DNA from: Nautilus pompilius
Taxonomy: Eukaryota > Mollusca > Cephalopoda > Nautilida > Nautilidae
Assembly: GCA_018389105.1 (NCBI GenBank)
Contig: JACATO010000985.1
Coordinates: 124,001-188,000 of the forward strand
Direction of reading: 5' to 3'
Length of the DNA: 64,000 nt
The position numbers were made by a program, and so were the translations under genes. Below the pieces are notes generated by a model. It did not search any database. It was given only the letters and a program-made list of their open reading frames with translations, and was not told the origin of the DNA. This document shows, one piece after another, positions 24,582 to 36,526 of the stretch. Each line of letters opens with the position of its first letter. Position 1 is the first letter of the stretch.

Positions 24582-25939
24582 CTCTGTTGTTCTAACTTTG
24601 TCTGTTTTGTCTGACCCATTTTTTGTAGAATGATAGTGATGATTTTTAACTCAATAAACTCATTTACTTTCTAAAAATAATATGTCCTTATTTATTACGT
24701 TAATGATTTCATATATACAAATATGTAAATATTTGCATGTATCAACTGAAAAACTGATACGTGCTGCATACAAATGGAGTGAAATTTTGAAATCAGCATG
24801 AAAAATTAGTCTGAAAAAGTTGGTTTGCATTCATAATGAGTATAATACATTTAATTTTGTTGACCAGTGTTATTATTATTATTATACAAAATAGATACAT
24901 TTCTATTGATGTAAAAGAGTTGGCATTAGAATTTCTTTGTTGTAAAATGAGTATAAATTAGCGAAGATTCCACGATGGCTAGTAGATGTAAAAAGAAAAT
25001 AATAGCAATAGAATTGCAAATGAGTGAAATAAACTAGCGCAATTAGTTATAAAAGTATTAGTTAACTTAAGGATTGTGTTAGCGGCTATGTTGCTTTATT
25101 TCCTGGGATTCTTGTATAAACTGTGATTATTGTCGGGGGGTTATTATACCACTAAGTTCCGCTAAACGATCAAACTAATGAAGCCGATTTAGGAAAAACG
25201 AATAGGCAAAGAAAAAAAAAAAAAAACAGAAACGAGAACTTAAAAGGTGGATAAAGATGCCGAGACCACCTTAATGTTTTGTCCCCTTTAAGTAACAATG
25301 TAATTTTAAATACTTCTCTTTCTGATTAAAGCTCGGTCATATCTTTCAAACATCACGCTTCAGTAATAGCTGCCGCCGTCATGTTTCCCTGACCACGTCA
25401 AGGCTGGATAAACAGCGCGTTGTTGTCATCATTGAAAGTACCGACCTCTAACGGGTGAATTCTCGACCAACGATGTAAATGTCGCGACTAACGAGTTATT
25501 AAGAACCTCAAATAAAGATGTAAGGTTAAAATCTAGCTCGAATATATATTTTGTTTTTAAATTGCGATTTTGGTAAACGGAAAACAAATAATCGCGGAGC
25601 GGCTGCTATGAGTCCAACAAACCGAAGCCAGATATCGCTTAGTTTCCAATTTATTGTTTGTTGTTGCTTCTTTTTGCATTTATTATTATTTTAGTTTAAT
25701 AATAAACTATTTGCAAATGTTTCTAACGTCTCCACCTTGGTAAAGTCGTGCATTAAAAAAACAGAAAGACAATTGAAAATGCCAGAACAGGCTGATTGAC
25801 AGAGTTAATTTTTATATTTCAGAAGACAGTGGAGACTGACAACACCCTAGTAAAAGAGATAAAGTAAATGAAAAGAAAGAGAGAAAATATCATAAAATGT
25901 TGGAGTACAGTAACAAAAGAATTTAATTGCAATGAGTTC

Positions 25940-25975
25940 CCTCTCTCTGTACTGACGTCATGTCTCTCTCTCCCT
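25940..25975. promoter_or_regulatory. CT tract with embedded CRE palindrome (copy 4)
   Basis: TGACGTCA at 25953-25960 lies inside CTCTCTGTAC...TGTCTCTC, the same context as at 12.2 and 20.8 kb. Confidence 0.55.
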
Positions 25976-27736
25976 CGTATTTCTTGTTCCAGCCTCTCCG
26001 TCTTTTTGAGGGCGATAAACTAACTGCAGCGACCCACTTGCTAATCTTCCTAAACGACCAATTACGGCTGTTATTTCTGTTTCTGTCAACAACAAAAGTT
26101 CGGGCTGTCATATATTGCAGCCTAAAAGGAACGCAAAGAAACCTCTTCTTTAGGGGTTGGGAGGAAAGCGAGTAGACGATTTACCATCCTGTAATGACTT
26201 CTTCACCAGTCCTCTTTTCCTTGGCTTCGCGCTTCACCGCTAGGAAGATTTACAATAATGGCAGTCCAACTGAAGACCTGTTGAAAGCCTTCTCTCTCAT
26301 CACTGGATCCCCTAGCCAGCCCCCGTTGTCAGGTGCCAGCCTGACTTTCGTCAAGCGCAAGGTTGTAGAACACGAGCTGAACTTATCTCGCTAACAAGGT
26401 TTGGTCTGGCCATAATTTAACGAGCAGTCGGCCAGGACGGTGGTTCAGTGTGCCACTTGTACTCTTGGAATTGCTAGACTGGGCGTCAATTAACGCGACT
26501 AAGTAATAATTCAGCCGACGGGGCTCATCCTGCCAAACTATGACTCAAAGTCGTCGGAAATTTTCCGAAAACGTAAACCCTCGAGGCCTTTTCTCATCGC
26601 CTCACAAACATCTAACGTTATCAGCCTACCCGATAAGCAACAACAACAAAAAAAAAAAACGAAGAGTGATGAGAGAGTTCCATATATGGTGTGAGGATGG
26701 GAAAGCGACAGTTCATGTAGGTCAGGGACTAGACCGGATAACCGACTGAAGTTTCAAATGAGCATCAGCTCCAAAAGAACTTTCGACTGCTCTCTACGGA
26801 AGAGCTCTCTCTCTCCAAGAAGCGACAGCAGGGCAGCCGAATTTCAATCATGCTCGCCCGCTTTATTAACTCGTACTGGGGTTTCACGAAACCGAAACTA
26901 GTACTCCGGATTGCAAATAAATAAACAAATGCTTGTAGTGACGATGCGAGTCAGTAGGCAGATTTTTGTGTGCTACCAGAAGGCTTTCGCGCGATGAATA
27001 GTTAGTAAGTAAAACTCTGCGATCTGTTCTGGCAGTGTAAACGAGGATGCGTTGAGGTAACAATGCTCGTAAATAATATATTTATCTTATAAAGTTATAA
27101 GGAAACAGAGGTATCTTCCGTAGCTACACGCCAACACGGCAGTAGATCACCGGGCTGAGGGACAGGTAGGAGGATCCAGCTTGGTTTGGCGACCTCCCAC
27201 ATTATAGTTTCTTCTCCGTCTCCTGCTCCAATATTTCTGTGTCTCTTCTCAGAAGTAAATGGAGGAGTGCAAGTAGCATCGACCGAAGTCGGCGCCACCG
27301 GGCCAGCGCTTTGGTCTCCGTAAAGACTACGTGCCTCGCGTAAGCGTAACAACGGACACGTGTATCAGAGCCCCTTACGATAAACTCACTGGCACACGCT
27401 ATCCAACCGATATAAACCAACACGCTTTAGTTTAATGGTGTGCTGATGTTTGCCCCCCTTTTTTTGGGAGAAGTGTTCTTCTGGAATCCCGCTTTAGGCC
27501 AGAGTGGCTTCCTTCCCAAACACTTCGCCAGCCCCCCAACAGGACGAGTAAAGAATTTTTTTTTTTTTTTTTAGCGGAGAAGTTTGGCTCTCGCTCTTTA
27601 ACTCCTCTTTCGCACGGAGCTCGCCATCGTACCGAGTCTGTCCCTCCATAACAGCTCCGCGCAGAGAAACCAAAACAAAAAACAAAAATAGTCAACGAAG
27701 CGACTCGCTCACAAAAACACGGATTCATCTTCAGAC

Positions 27737-27870
27737 ATGGGAGGAAACCGGAGTACGAGGAAGAAACGCACGCAACCGGCGGATGAATGAGCGAGCAGAA
27801 AGCAGGCTAGGGAGGTAGGCCAAACCGAGCCGGTGGTCGCAACCAGGGTTCAAACTCCGGCCCTCCTCCA
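27737..27870 (+). repeat. SINE-like unit with core motif, copy 2
   Basis: It starts with gggaggaaaccggagtac and has an ACGCACGC stretch. About 100 bp further on is gggttcaaactcc, which resembles a tRNA B box (GGTTCRANNCC). The order and motif resemble other animal SINE-like repeats. No clear A box or target duplication was found. Confidence 0.4.
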
Positions 27871-28299
27871 CTGAAGTTTAATATTTTCGGTAATTCAAAT
27901 TTCAATTTTGAACTATTAGAATAAAATTTACACTGGCTTTGTAAGAATAAAAAAATGGCGGATAAGAGCAGCGGCAGAAACGGTTTAGAGGACCCGGTGT
28001 TTTCTGACGTCCAACATATTCCGCTGACTTGACGATACCCGCCGATTTATATTGTCAACAATCATTCTAATTAATGAATGCGTAATTTATTGAATTATAG
28101 CTTGCCAAGCTTTCACACTTTATCGCCAATAATAAGGCTTAACTGCTCTGGACACTCCCTTTGGCATTAACTTTACAAGAGTTTGTCGTTCGTAGTTAGA
28201 CGTTTAGTTTCAGACAGCAGTTATAGAAATGCGAGAAACCATAAAGACATGGATTTCTAATTACGCGGTAACGAGAACAGAAACGGGCACAAGAGTATT

Positions 28300-28964
28300 C
28301 TCTACGTGACGTCATCAAACCGGGCGTTGTCCATTTTCGAGGCATCACAGAACGAGCGACAGACAACTAACCGCTGTCGACCTCAGACCGACTGCTAACT
28401 TTGCGACTTCTCTCTCTCTCTCTCTCGTCCAACAGCGTTTCTGAATAGAAAGGGACAGACCGAACCCCGCAGGTATCGTGACGGACTTTCAGGCGTGGAG
28501 AAATTACGTCGTCACTCGTTGGAGAGGTCGAGGGTGTCCGGCTACACCCAGGGGCCGGTAAAGTATTCGTGTGCAGACAACAGGGGAGTCACCGGGGTGG
28601 GGGGGGTGGGGTACGACCAGTTCGTTTGCGGCTGGGCGAGAGAAACACACACCGACGATTCTCCCTAATGCACAGCAGCGCGAGCTACCGCGGATTTCCG
28701 ACATAATTCTAAAAGGGAAACCTTGCACGGTGACGGTCACCCACCGTGCAATACGGGCGGGAGCAGGTGAGCTCGCTCTCTCTCTCCCCCCCCCCCCGTC
28801 GTCGACCCCCGGTCCGATCTCCGTACACCTCGATTCTTAGTCCCCGCGGGTAACCCGTAAAGCTGCAGGCGCCGAGCAGCCGCAAATAGCTCGCGATAAC
28901 CGATGTGTTCAGAAATAAGCGTCGCCAAAAGATATCCCTCCAAATCCGTGCGGGTGCCGCCAAA
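28300..28964 (+). promoter_or_regulatory. CpG-rich promoter-like zone
   Basis: High CpG density, a full CRE (TGACGTCA at 28307-28314), a (CT)n run at 28409-28427 and many GC-rich motifs. It precedes a Kozak-like ATGGCC start at 28965 and lies just before the switch to CpG-poor sequence at about 30 kb. Promoter function is inferred from composition only. Confidence 0.35.
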
Positions 28965-29330
28965 ATGGCCGACCCGATGTGTTTCCAAGGAGACGACGAC
29001 GTTCGCCGCAAGCAACTGTTCTACTCCCCTCGATTAACAGAAATGCGGACGCAGCGAAAAATTCGCCCTGAGCAACCGACCAGAACTCAATGGTTCCCGC
29101 CGTGTTTATTTAACGCCAGAAAGATGCTCTGGGAGCGACATGTTTTCTTGGAGTCACTGGACCGTATCAAAGCATTCTCCGGAGTCGGTAATGCTTTGAA
29201 TGCCAGAAACCGGGTTTACCGAATAGTGGCACCGTTGTATTTACTCAGCTACGCGGATATCTGCTGGCTTTCTATCAGCTTCATAGAGGACGATAGTAAG
29301 GACGTTCATGGCGGAAACTATTTAAGATAA
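28965..29330 (+). CDS. Unrecognised ORF, possible first exon
   Basis: An open frame of 121 codons starts at 28965 in a strong context (CCAAAATGGCC), reading MADPMCFQGDDDVRRKQLFY. An in-frame upstream ATG exists at 28905. The product is basic and shows no domain I know. The start also fits a YY1 site, which is common at animal first exons. A possible donor (GTCG^GTAATG) lies near 29189. Support is only context: CpG-rich zone upstream, CpG-poor block downstream. It may not be coding. Confidence 0.2.
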   Translation: MADPMCFQGDDDVRRKQLFYSPRLTEMRTQRKIRPEQPTRTQWFPPCLFNARKMLWERHVFLESLDRIKAFSGVGNALNARNRVYRIVAPLYLLSYADICWLSISFIEDDSKDVHGGNYLR

Positions 29331-32300
29331 ATGAACCTTTAAATTTATATCTGTAGAATTTTTTTTTTTTACCTTGTCATAAATAACTTCACAAGTTAGT
29401 TCCCTTGAAATTACTTCTCAAGGAAATAATCCAAGGGAGACAACAATGGATTTCTATAACTAGTGATAATCGATTTATCTAGTTATCGTAAATTTGCTCC
29501 GTAGGTTTAATTTATTTCGCCGCATATATCGTATATTTTATTAACACACACATTATACTATTTATTTCTTATTTTAATAAGGAACTTTGATGGTCTCTCT
29601 ATATTATCTATCTTGCCTTTTTTGTGTAAACGCGTTGGCGACAAAGTTTCTCCTTTCCTTTCCCTTCCTCAGGAGTCCTTTCTGAAGGGCCTGACCCCGT
29701 TTGTAGCCGCACGCTGAGGTAGGTAGTTGCTAAGTACAATTTTAAAGGATTTATTTACGTTAGATTATCTCTGCTAAAAATGTCTTTTCAATCTTAAAAT
29801 GTGTTTGAGAAAGGGAGAGAATTAGGGGAAATTTAAGGGGGAGAACCATCAGAACAGTCTCCCTTGTTGTCCCCCCTCTCCGTTGTTCTGTACGATGTTT
29901 ATTTTGAGATTTCGCCAGATGTGTTGCCTAAGTTATTTCCCCTTTCATTCTTCAAGTGGATGAGATTGAGAAACAGCTCCTACCTGATAATAATAAAAAA
30001 AATAATAATCCCACAACACAACACTACTGTAAAAGCCAACATTGGTCCAGCTCTACTGGTTCTTGGATAAGCCGCCCAAGATAGACTAGCCGCTAGAGTT
30101 TATGATGCAGATTCAAAACATGGCTTTAGGGTTAGTTATTATTTTAAAAAGCAGAGAGGGGAGACTGTCCTCATGTTTAGATCACTGTGGGAAATCATAT
30201 TTCTAGAAATGTTTTACACAAATGTTTTCTTGTTGGGGACATACAGTAAGGAACCTGCTAGTGACATTTCACATTTTCCCCTCTCTTTTTCTAAGTATGT
30301 GACTGAATACAATACAAAATTTATTTGGTACAAAACAGAGAACATTAGCCCAACCAACCAATAACAAGACATGCTGATCTCTCCTCAAACAGGCTTACGT
30401 TTACTTTAAAACATACTGCTAGTTTTATTTTGAAATACTAAACAGGATATGAAGAGCTGTTGCACTGAATGTTCAACTGTATCATGAATGTCAGCAGTGT
30501 GTGGTCACATCTTCATTTTTCATTAATTAGCTTTAAAAAAATAATAGAATTTTAAACAAAGCCAGATAATCCATGTGCATCTAAAAAAAAATGTGGGAGA
30601 GAACTTACAAATGGCATCAAAACAAATCTTGCTGGATGATAACATTCAGTTTAATGACTTAAGTAAATAAAAATATCACCTTTACACGCAGTAAAAAAAA
30701 AAAAAGAAAGAGAGAGATTGTAAATTCTACACAATGCTGGTCTGTTGGTTTTGTATGTCAGATGTTAAAGATTAAATAACGTCAAGTGTGTTTCGTCAAA
30801 TCATTATGCTCACTCTTATTACAGATTTGCTTGGACATTGCTATTTACACCAATCAACAGCCTGTATTCGCTAGATTATAAAAAGCAATAACCTATGTAC
30901 TTTATCTGTTACAACTGCACCAGTTCCTTGACACAAAATCTTTGTAGGTAGGCTTTTGTAGGTGTTTATCTCTGATGCTCATGATACCTATTTGTGTCAT
31001 CACACTTACATAGTCTAACAATGGCCAGGTGATGACACTGGCATAATTCACCCAACTAAAGAAAATAATTTTTTTTAAAAAAAAAGTGGTGACACTAAGA
31101 GTGTCATCCTCTTGTGAAAGGACAAAATGAAAGGCATTTTAAGGTGTTTATTGACAAAGCCTTTAACACAAAAATAAACAAATATGGAAAATATTTTACT
31201 TCATCAGTTTAGTGCTTCTGTTATGATCCCCCCAGCCCAACTGTGCCATACTATAGTAAGCTACAGCTTCTAAAAAAAACAGGTCTGTTACATCACAACA
31301 GTAAAAGTTTCATACCTATGAAATTATTACATCTTTCATCAGTTCTGGTTGTTCATTTATTTAAGAGCTGACTGCTGAAACTCTGCCATGCCGATAAATT
31401 TTAAGCTACGCTCCTTATTTACTTATAATCCTGTCAATTACCAAGTGCTTAGTTTGAAAAATCAAAACGTTTGTTTAGCAAATACAGCAGGAAATCAGTC
31501 CACCAGGGCTTTTTGAGGAATTGTAGCTAATAGAGTATGAAGAGGAAAATTTAATAATAAACATTAGAATATTTCTAATTTCTTTAGTTGAAAAGTTGAT
31601 ATATTTCTATTCCAAACCATGCGAACAGAAAGACTAACGTCAAATACTGAACATAAGATAAATAAAGTTTGCCAGAAAAACATAGCATTTAAAAGTTAAA
31701 AATTTGTTTAAAGTCCATCTTTAAAATAAAATGTTCTAGAAGAGGTGACAGAAGGAAGCCCTTGTATAGTATTGTGGAAAAAACTAGTCAGAAATCACAC
31801 GAATGTGTAGTATAACTTTCTTTTTTTATATTCCAATCCAAAAAAAGAATCGCTATGCAAATTTAATATGCAACTTTGAGTTTAAAAATAAAATTAGCAT
31901 TTAGTAGTACTAAACAAAAAGGTTATCTGTAGTTCATCTTTAATGACTACACTAAGAAACCAATTGGCATTTGCTATCTTAGTGTTTAAACTATGTAAAT
32001 ACTATTCTCTGTGGCCATCATTAAAGGTATAAGTATACACCATGGATACATTTGTGTTTGGTCATTATATGTATGTAGTGTGTAAACAAGAGTCACCTCT
32101 AATTCTTGAGTTGCACAGAGTTTGCTCCATAATTGTGGTCTTCCACTTTTATCTTTCAAACAATATTTTGTTAGAGCATTTAAAAAAATATATAAATACA
32201 TGCTAAAATGAATTATAAAACAGACAAGGAGGTTACTGTTGTCTCTTTCAAAATAAAAACAAATGAGAAATGGCAAAACACTGAAGCGTAGTAACACCCT

Positions 32301-32900
32301 GCTCAAACTGTTAGAAGTATTTCTCTCACTTTTTTGACAAATAACCATCAGGTAATAACCGTCAACCAATTATTTTTCCTCCCTGCAACACTGAGAAAGT
32401 TTATTTTGTTTTAGCAGTGAAAGAAATTAAGAATTATATTTTTGTATTTTACTTCCTGAAATTTAAATTAGAAACTATGCAATGGTATACATATACAAAG
32501 TTGTCCGCAGTTTGCTTTGTCACTGAAGTTCTGAGGAAATTTCTCTCTTCCTGGTCAGACAGACCTCGCTGAGCTGTGGTCAGGCTAACTCAGAGTAGAA
32601 CACTAAACTGCTTTTCTTGTATTTTTTTCCTAAATATGCCATTCAGTAATTATTATCTGGGTTCCTTTATTGCAAACTAAAATATACAGAATAAATTGAC
32701 CCAGAGCAATGCATATCAGTGTTGAGTTACAATGAAAACATTTTGACAAAAAAAATAATAAATAAATATAGTATATACACACACACACACATACATAAAG
32801 CCTGAGAGACAGAAGCAATATGGGCTTTTACTAGTACCTAATGTGCTACAATAATTTTATTCTTTAGCAGAAAATGAAATTAAAAATGTTTTCTTTTGGC
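29331..32900. other. No gene seen; AT-rich, CpG-poor beyond 30.1 kb
   Basis: No conserved exon recognised. From about 30.1 kb CpG nearly vanishes and TG/CA rises. A short (CA)n run lies near 32778-32792. Unrecognised open frames occur at 31986-32369 (minus) and elsewhere. Confidence 0.5.
32893..32900. repeat. 8-bp target duplication, left of hAT element
   Basis: CTTTTGGC here and CTTTAGGC at 35543-35550 differ at one base. An 8-bp duplication is the hallmark of hAT insertion. Confidence 0.75.
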
Positions 32901-35542
32901 CAGAGGTTGGCAACCTTTCTGCCTCTGCAGGCTGGATAGCGTATTAATGAGTGGGCCAGATAAATGCCATAAATAAGCTTGAAATATGAGAATTATCCAT
33001 TTAAAAACATCTAGTTATATTTTGCATGAAATCAATGAATGACGCATGCTAGAAAATCATTTTTGCTTAACCAAGGATGCCAATTAGTAATCAAAGAACT
33101 CAGTTTAGTCGCAATATATTTCAATCAGGGAATCTTTTGAATCTATTAAAAAGACACAAAGAATCCTTAAAGCATAAATGGTATAAACATGATGCAGTGA
33201 ATAGTGGTAAATTAAGTATAAAAAAAAATAAAAAACTTACCTAATCTTAATGCAGAGAGTCGATGAATCAACGTGAAACTTGCTGCTGTTTGTTGCCTGA
33301 AAGTTCCTCAATATTGGGTGTCAGACCTGTTGATGCCAATAGCAAGACATTATCCAAATGGGCATCAGTCAGTCAGTCTTGTTCTCAAATGGTTCTTGGT
33401 CTGCTTCATTTTTGAAAATAATTGCTCACACAGATAAGTGCTGCCAAACAATGTCGTCATCCTTTTTGCATGGATAACTAAGTTAGGAAACTTCCCACTA
33501 GGATGAATATATTTCCTATAGAAGTCAAGCACTGACACACCTTCAGAATGAAATTTCGATCTCAATGCGTCGTCACACTGCATCTCAATCAGTTCCATTT
33601 GATAGATTTCTGACGCAGTGTCCACTTCCACATCAAGTGGAGCTTGAACTCATTTGCATGCAAACGAAAATCAGCAAAATGAGATGGAAACTCTTTTCTC
33701 AATTCTTGGACCATATTCACAGAAAATGCATGGATCTTGTGCTTTACTTTTTTTTTAGAAAAGTAGGAAATTGTGCGCAACCTCCTTTTTGAAGCTGGTA
33801 TTCCCACAATTGCAGCTTCCTTTCAAAGGCCACAATATGACCACGCATCTCATGTATCGGCTGATTTTTTTCCTTGAAGTTACTTAAATGAGATGTAATG
33901 TCCACAAGAAATGTCAGCCAACCAGGATCACGAAAATGTGAAGCATATTCATTTTTGCTTTCAAGGAATATTGCCCCCTCTTCGTGCAATGCGAATACTC
34001 CTTCCAGCCCTGACCCTCGGCTAAGCCAGAGTACGTTGCAGGAATTAGCCAGATCCTCGTATCCAACGAAAACTGCTGAAACTGGCGATGATTCGATCCA
34101 CGAGATAGAATCAGATTTACCGACTTCACGACGATGTCCATAACATTCTTTAATTTCAAAGACTTGACACACGATGCCTCTTGATGGATACCACAATGAA
34201 TTTTAACCAGTTTCTGTGCTATTCCAAGGTTTTCCATTCGTCCTTGCATCAATGTGATGATGCCTTTTTATCTGTCCCCACCATTGCTGGTGCCAATTAG
34301 CCTCGACACATCGAGCCTGTGCTCTCACCAATCGCAACTGGGAAGAAACATTGCAGTTCGCTGCAAGCATCCCTTAAAACTTAACTCGTCGAGCGACCGT
34401 TCTCGCAGACAGGCCGACAGATGCGAACAAGGATTTCTTTTCGGGACAAACAATGTCCGCCACTGCCGGTAAGCGTTCTTTGACAAACTCTCCGTCTGTA
34501 AACGGCTTCATCTTCTCTGCGATACGTTTTGAGACTCCGTAGCCCCCGGCACCGGACATTTCCCTTATTTTCGCTGCTTATCCTGGCACACACACACACA
34601 AAAAAAAATGACGCTTGTTTTCCGAAACCAGCCTTCAGTCGCCCAACTCCATCTTTCCTCGCTTCTTGTCCAGTAGACTTGTCAAAATTTCCACTATGGA
34701 GGGTCCCGTAATGTCGTCTGCTCTTTGCCGCCTTTCTAGGCAAACGGGACAAGATGGCTCCCCAGTGTGCTCCATGGAGAAGTAATCCACGGCACTCGGT
34801 GTCTGCGTTTTGCATTCGTTGCCACGGGGAATTTTTTCCTTCGATTTTATTTCGAAACGCGAGTTATTCAACAAGTGTCGTGGCGCCTGTGAATACCTGG
34901 CTCACCTGACAACCTGTTGTTGCAAGAGAGATGTCGAGAAGTCGCGTGATATACCTACCAGAGCGATAACCGTCGCCATAGCAGGCCTTTTAACCACCAA
35001 ATCTGAGGGAGCATCACTCCGCGGCGGACGTAGAAAAGGGGTAATTAGTCCGAAATATTCCTTGCAAATCACTCGCCTCGGAGAGTATCTAATACATATT
35101 AATGAGGTAGTTTTCTTTCCCGTTATTCGTATATGCAGAGGAAGATGTTTATTATAATCACGGATGATGTTATCGAACGGTTATTGTTATCAAAATCAGT
35201 CGGGGTCCCAAACACTTTATTTTAAATAAATTCAAAAATTAGCCGCCCAAAGTTCTGGGTATTGTTATCAGAACCTTCGGGTTATAGCCGGCCCCCTCAC
35301 GGCAGGCACTCCTCCCTGTTGTGTCACAGGCCTCTGCAGTAACTCACACTTGTATCACTGGCCCCCGACAACTTCCTGTCGCTCCGCCACCTACATGCTG
35401 GCGACAGGGGCCGGAACTCGAACTGTTACCGCAGTAGGAGTGACGCAATAGAGCCGCGCCCCCATTGGCTAATGCCAACGTTGGGGGCGGATAAGCGCAG
35501 TATAACAATATATGCTCGCGGGCCGTAGGTTGCCGACCCCTA
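32901..35542 (-). mobile_element. hAT transposon, full length but dead
   Basis: The left end is cagaggttggcaacct and the right end, reverse-complemented, is taggggtcggcaacct, a typical hAT terminal pair. It is flanked by 8-bp duplications differing at one base. The 2642-bp body carries a broken transposase on the minus strand. The stretch 34.3-35.5 kb is CpG-rich inside a CpG-poor block, as expected of an insertion that has not equilibrated with its host region. A tRNA-like motif (GTTCGAGTTCC, minus strand, near 35415) may mark a SINE piece within it. Confidence 0.88.
33365..34874 (-). pseudogene. hAT transposase pseudogene (GTF2IRD2/ZBED-like group)
   Basis: On the minus strand, 34874-34635 contains DYFSMEHTGEPSCPVCLERR, a BED-finger-like start with one Cys pair. 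The frame at 34559-34374 has GEFVKERLPAVADIVCPEKK and SLFASVGLSARTVARR, typical of the transposase-derived part of GTF2IRD2 and related proteins. The frame at 34196-33744 has NSCNVLWLSRGSGLEGVFAL and DPGWLTFLVDITSHLSNF. The frame at 33631-33365 has NLVIHAKRMTTLFGSTYLCE followed by QLFSKMKQTKNHLRTRLTD, the C-terminal dimerisation block. The order is right for one protein, but stops and frameshifts separate all pieces, so it is not functional. Confidence 0.88.
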
Positions 35543-35550
35543 CTTTAGGC

Positions 35551-36190
35551 CATTATCAACTTCTGAAATTGATAGCTATAGCTGACAGGGGCCATAACTC
35601 TGCAGTGAACCAAAACAAACCCTTCCTTTTTTTTTTATTTGGATATAAAAAGCCCATTTTAAAACAATCACCAAGTAAATCCTAGATTTATTTTATAATA
35701 CACGTTTTTTTTTAAAATAAAAAAATTCAGACAAAATATTCAAACTCAATAGGAAAAAATCTGCACTTAATCCACCATGCAAAACAGATACATTTCCCAA
35801 CTGAACCAATAAATCAAAATTCTTCTGGAAGCCTAACGTTGAAGATGCCAACTGCATACTGGCTAAAGCATTAGCATGGCTATGCATTGGAGAAATAAAT
35901 TAGCAAAAATGTGGATAAACACGATGCATTAGCAATGGTAGTTGTTGACAGTGATAGTGGAAGCCAGTTTTCTTTGGTTTGGAAGAGGGCTGCCTGGCGC
36001 AAGCCATGGTGGCTGCCCACCACCTTGTAACAGAGTTTTTTTGATTACATGTCTCAGGTAGCCATATCATCGTACGGCCTGGTAAAGCTTAATGAGTCAT
36101 TGGTGAGACCCCTTTCGGAACATGTGGTTCAGGCAAGAATATTGACAGCTTGGAAAACATTGAATGACGATTTAACTAAGATGATTATTA
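35551..36190. other. No gene seen
   Basis: AT-rich, CpG-poor, no recognisable protein or repeat boundary. Confidence 0.5.
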
Positions 36191-36198
36191 CCATAAAT

Positions 36199-36518
36199 CA
36201 TCAGGTCTGAACCAGGGATCCATGGGCTCCCGGGAGGTATGTGAAGCCTCATCAGGTGTGGGAATATGTAAGATACATTTTGAGGAGTGAAAGGTACATT
36301 GGGCATACACTAAACATGATTATGTACCATATCTGCCCCATGGATTCTCAATAATGGTTTTAGAGTTATTGTACCTCGTCTTTTTGATGATACACGTAGT
36401 TCAATATAACGATAAAAATAAAAAAAATAAATGACTGAGTCACCATTGAGAGGAGGTACATGATGCCTCACCCTGAGACCAAGGGGTATGTCGACCAAAA
36501 AAAGGTTCAGAACCACTG
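36199..36518. mobile_element. hAT-like MITE, 320 bp
   Basis: The left end catcaggtctgaacc and the reverse-complemented right end cagtggttctgaacc match at 11 of 15 bases, including a run of eight. Flanks CCATAAAT (36191-36198) and CCATAAGT (36519-36526) match at 7 of 8, giving an 8-bp target duplication. No coding capacity is seen, so it would depend on a hAT transposase in trans. Confidence 0.75.
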
Positions 36519-36526
36519 CCATAAGT

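Larger units (their letters stand above)
22506..24869 (+). mobile_element. DNA-transposon-like element with CACTG terminal repeats
   Basis: The left end reads cactggtcaacaa (22506-22518) and the right end is its exact reverse complement (24857-24869), giving 13-bp terminal inverted repeats. Further inside, atgctgatttcaaa (22565-22578) is inverted at 24786-24799. A looser CACGTA..CAGTTTT block is also inverted. The flanks offer a TTA/TTA duplication. CACTG ends plus a 3-bp duplication would fit a CACTA/CMC-like element, but I recognise no such transposase, so classification is open. The 2.36-kb body is CpG-poor beside CpG-rich neighbours and carries one broken gene. Confidence 0.75.
24870..28299. 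other. No recognisable gene; mixed non-coding
   Basis: Short open frames only. It holds a CT/CRE unit at 25940-25975 and SINE-like sequence at 27737-27870. A short ORF starts at 27955 in a strong ATGGCGG context (25 codons, MADKSSGRNG...), which also matches a YY1-type site. CpG is frequent throughout. Confidence 0.5.

Noticed and set aside
34381..34815. 144-codon minus-strand frame over the hAT element as a gene
   Set aside because: The recognisable transposase blocks lie in other minus-strand frames; this frame mixes real and shifted sequence.
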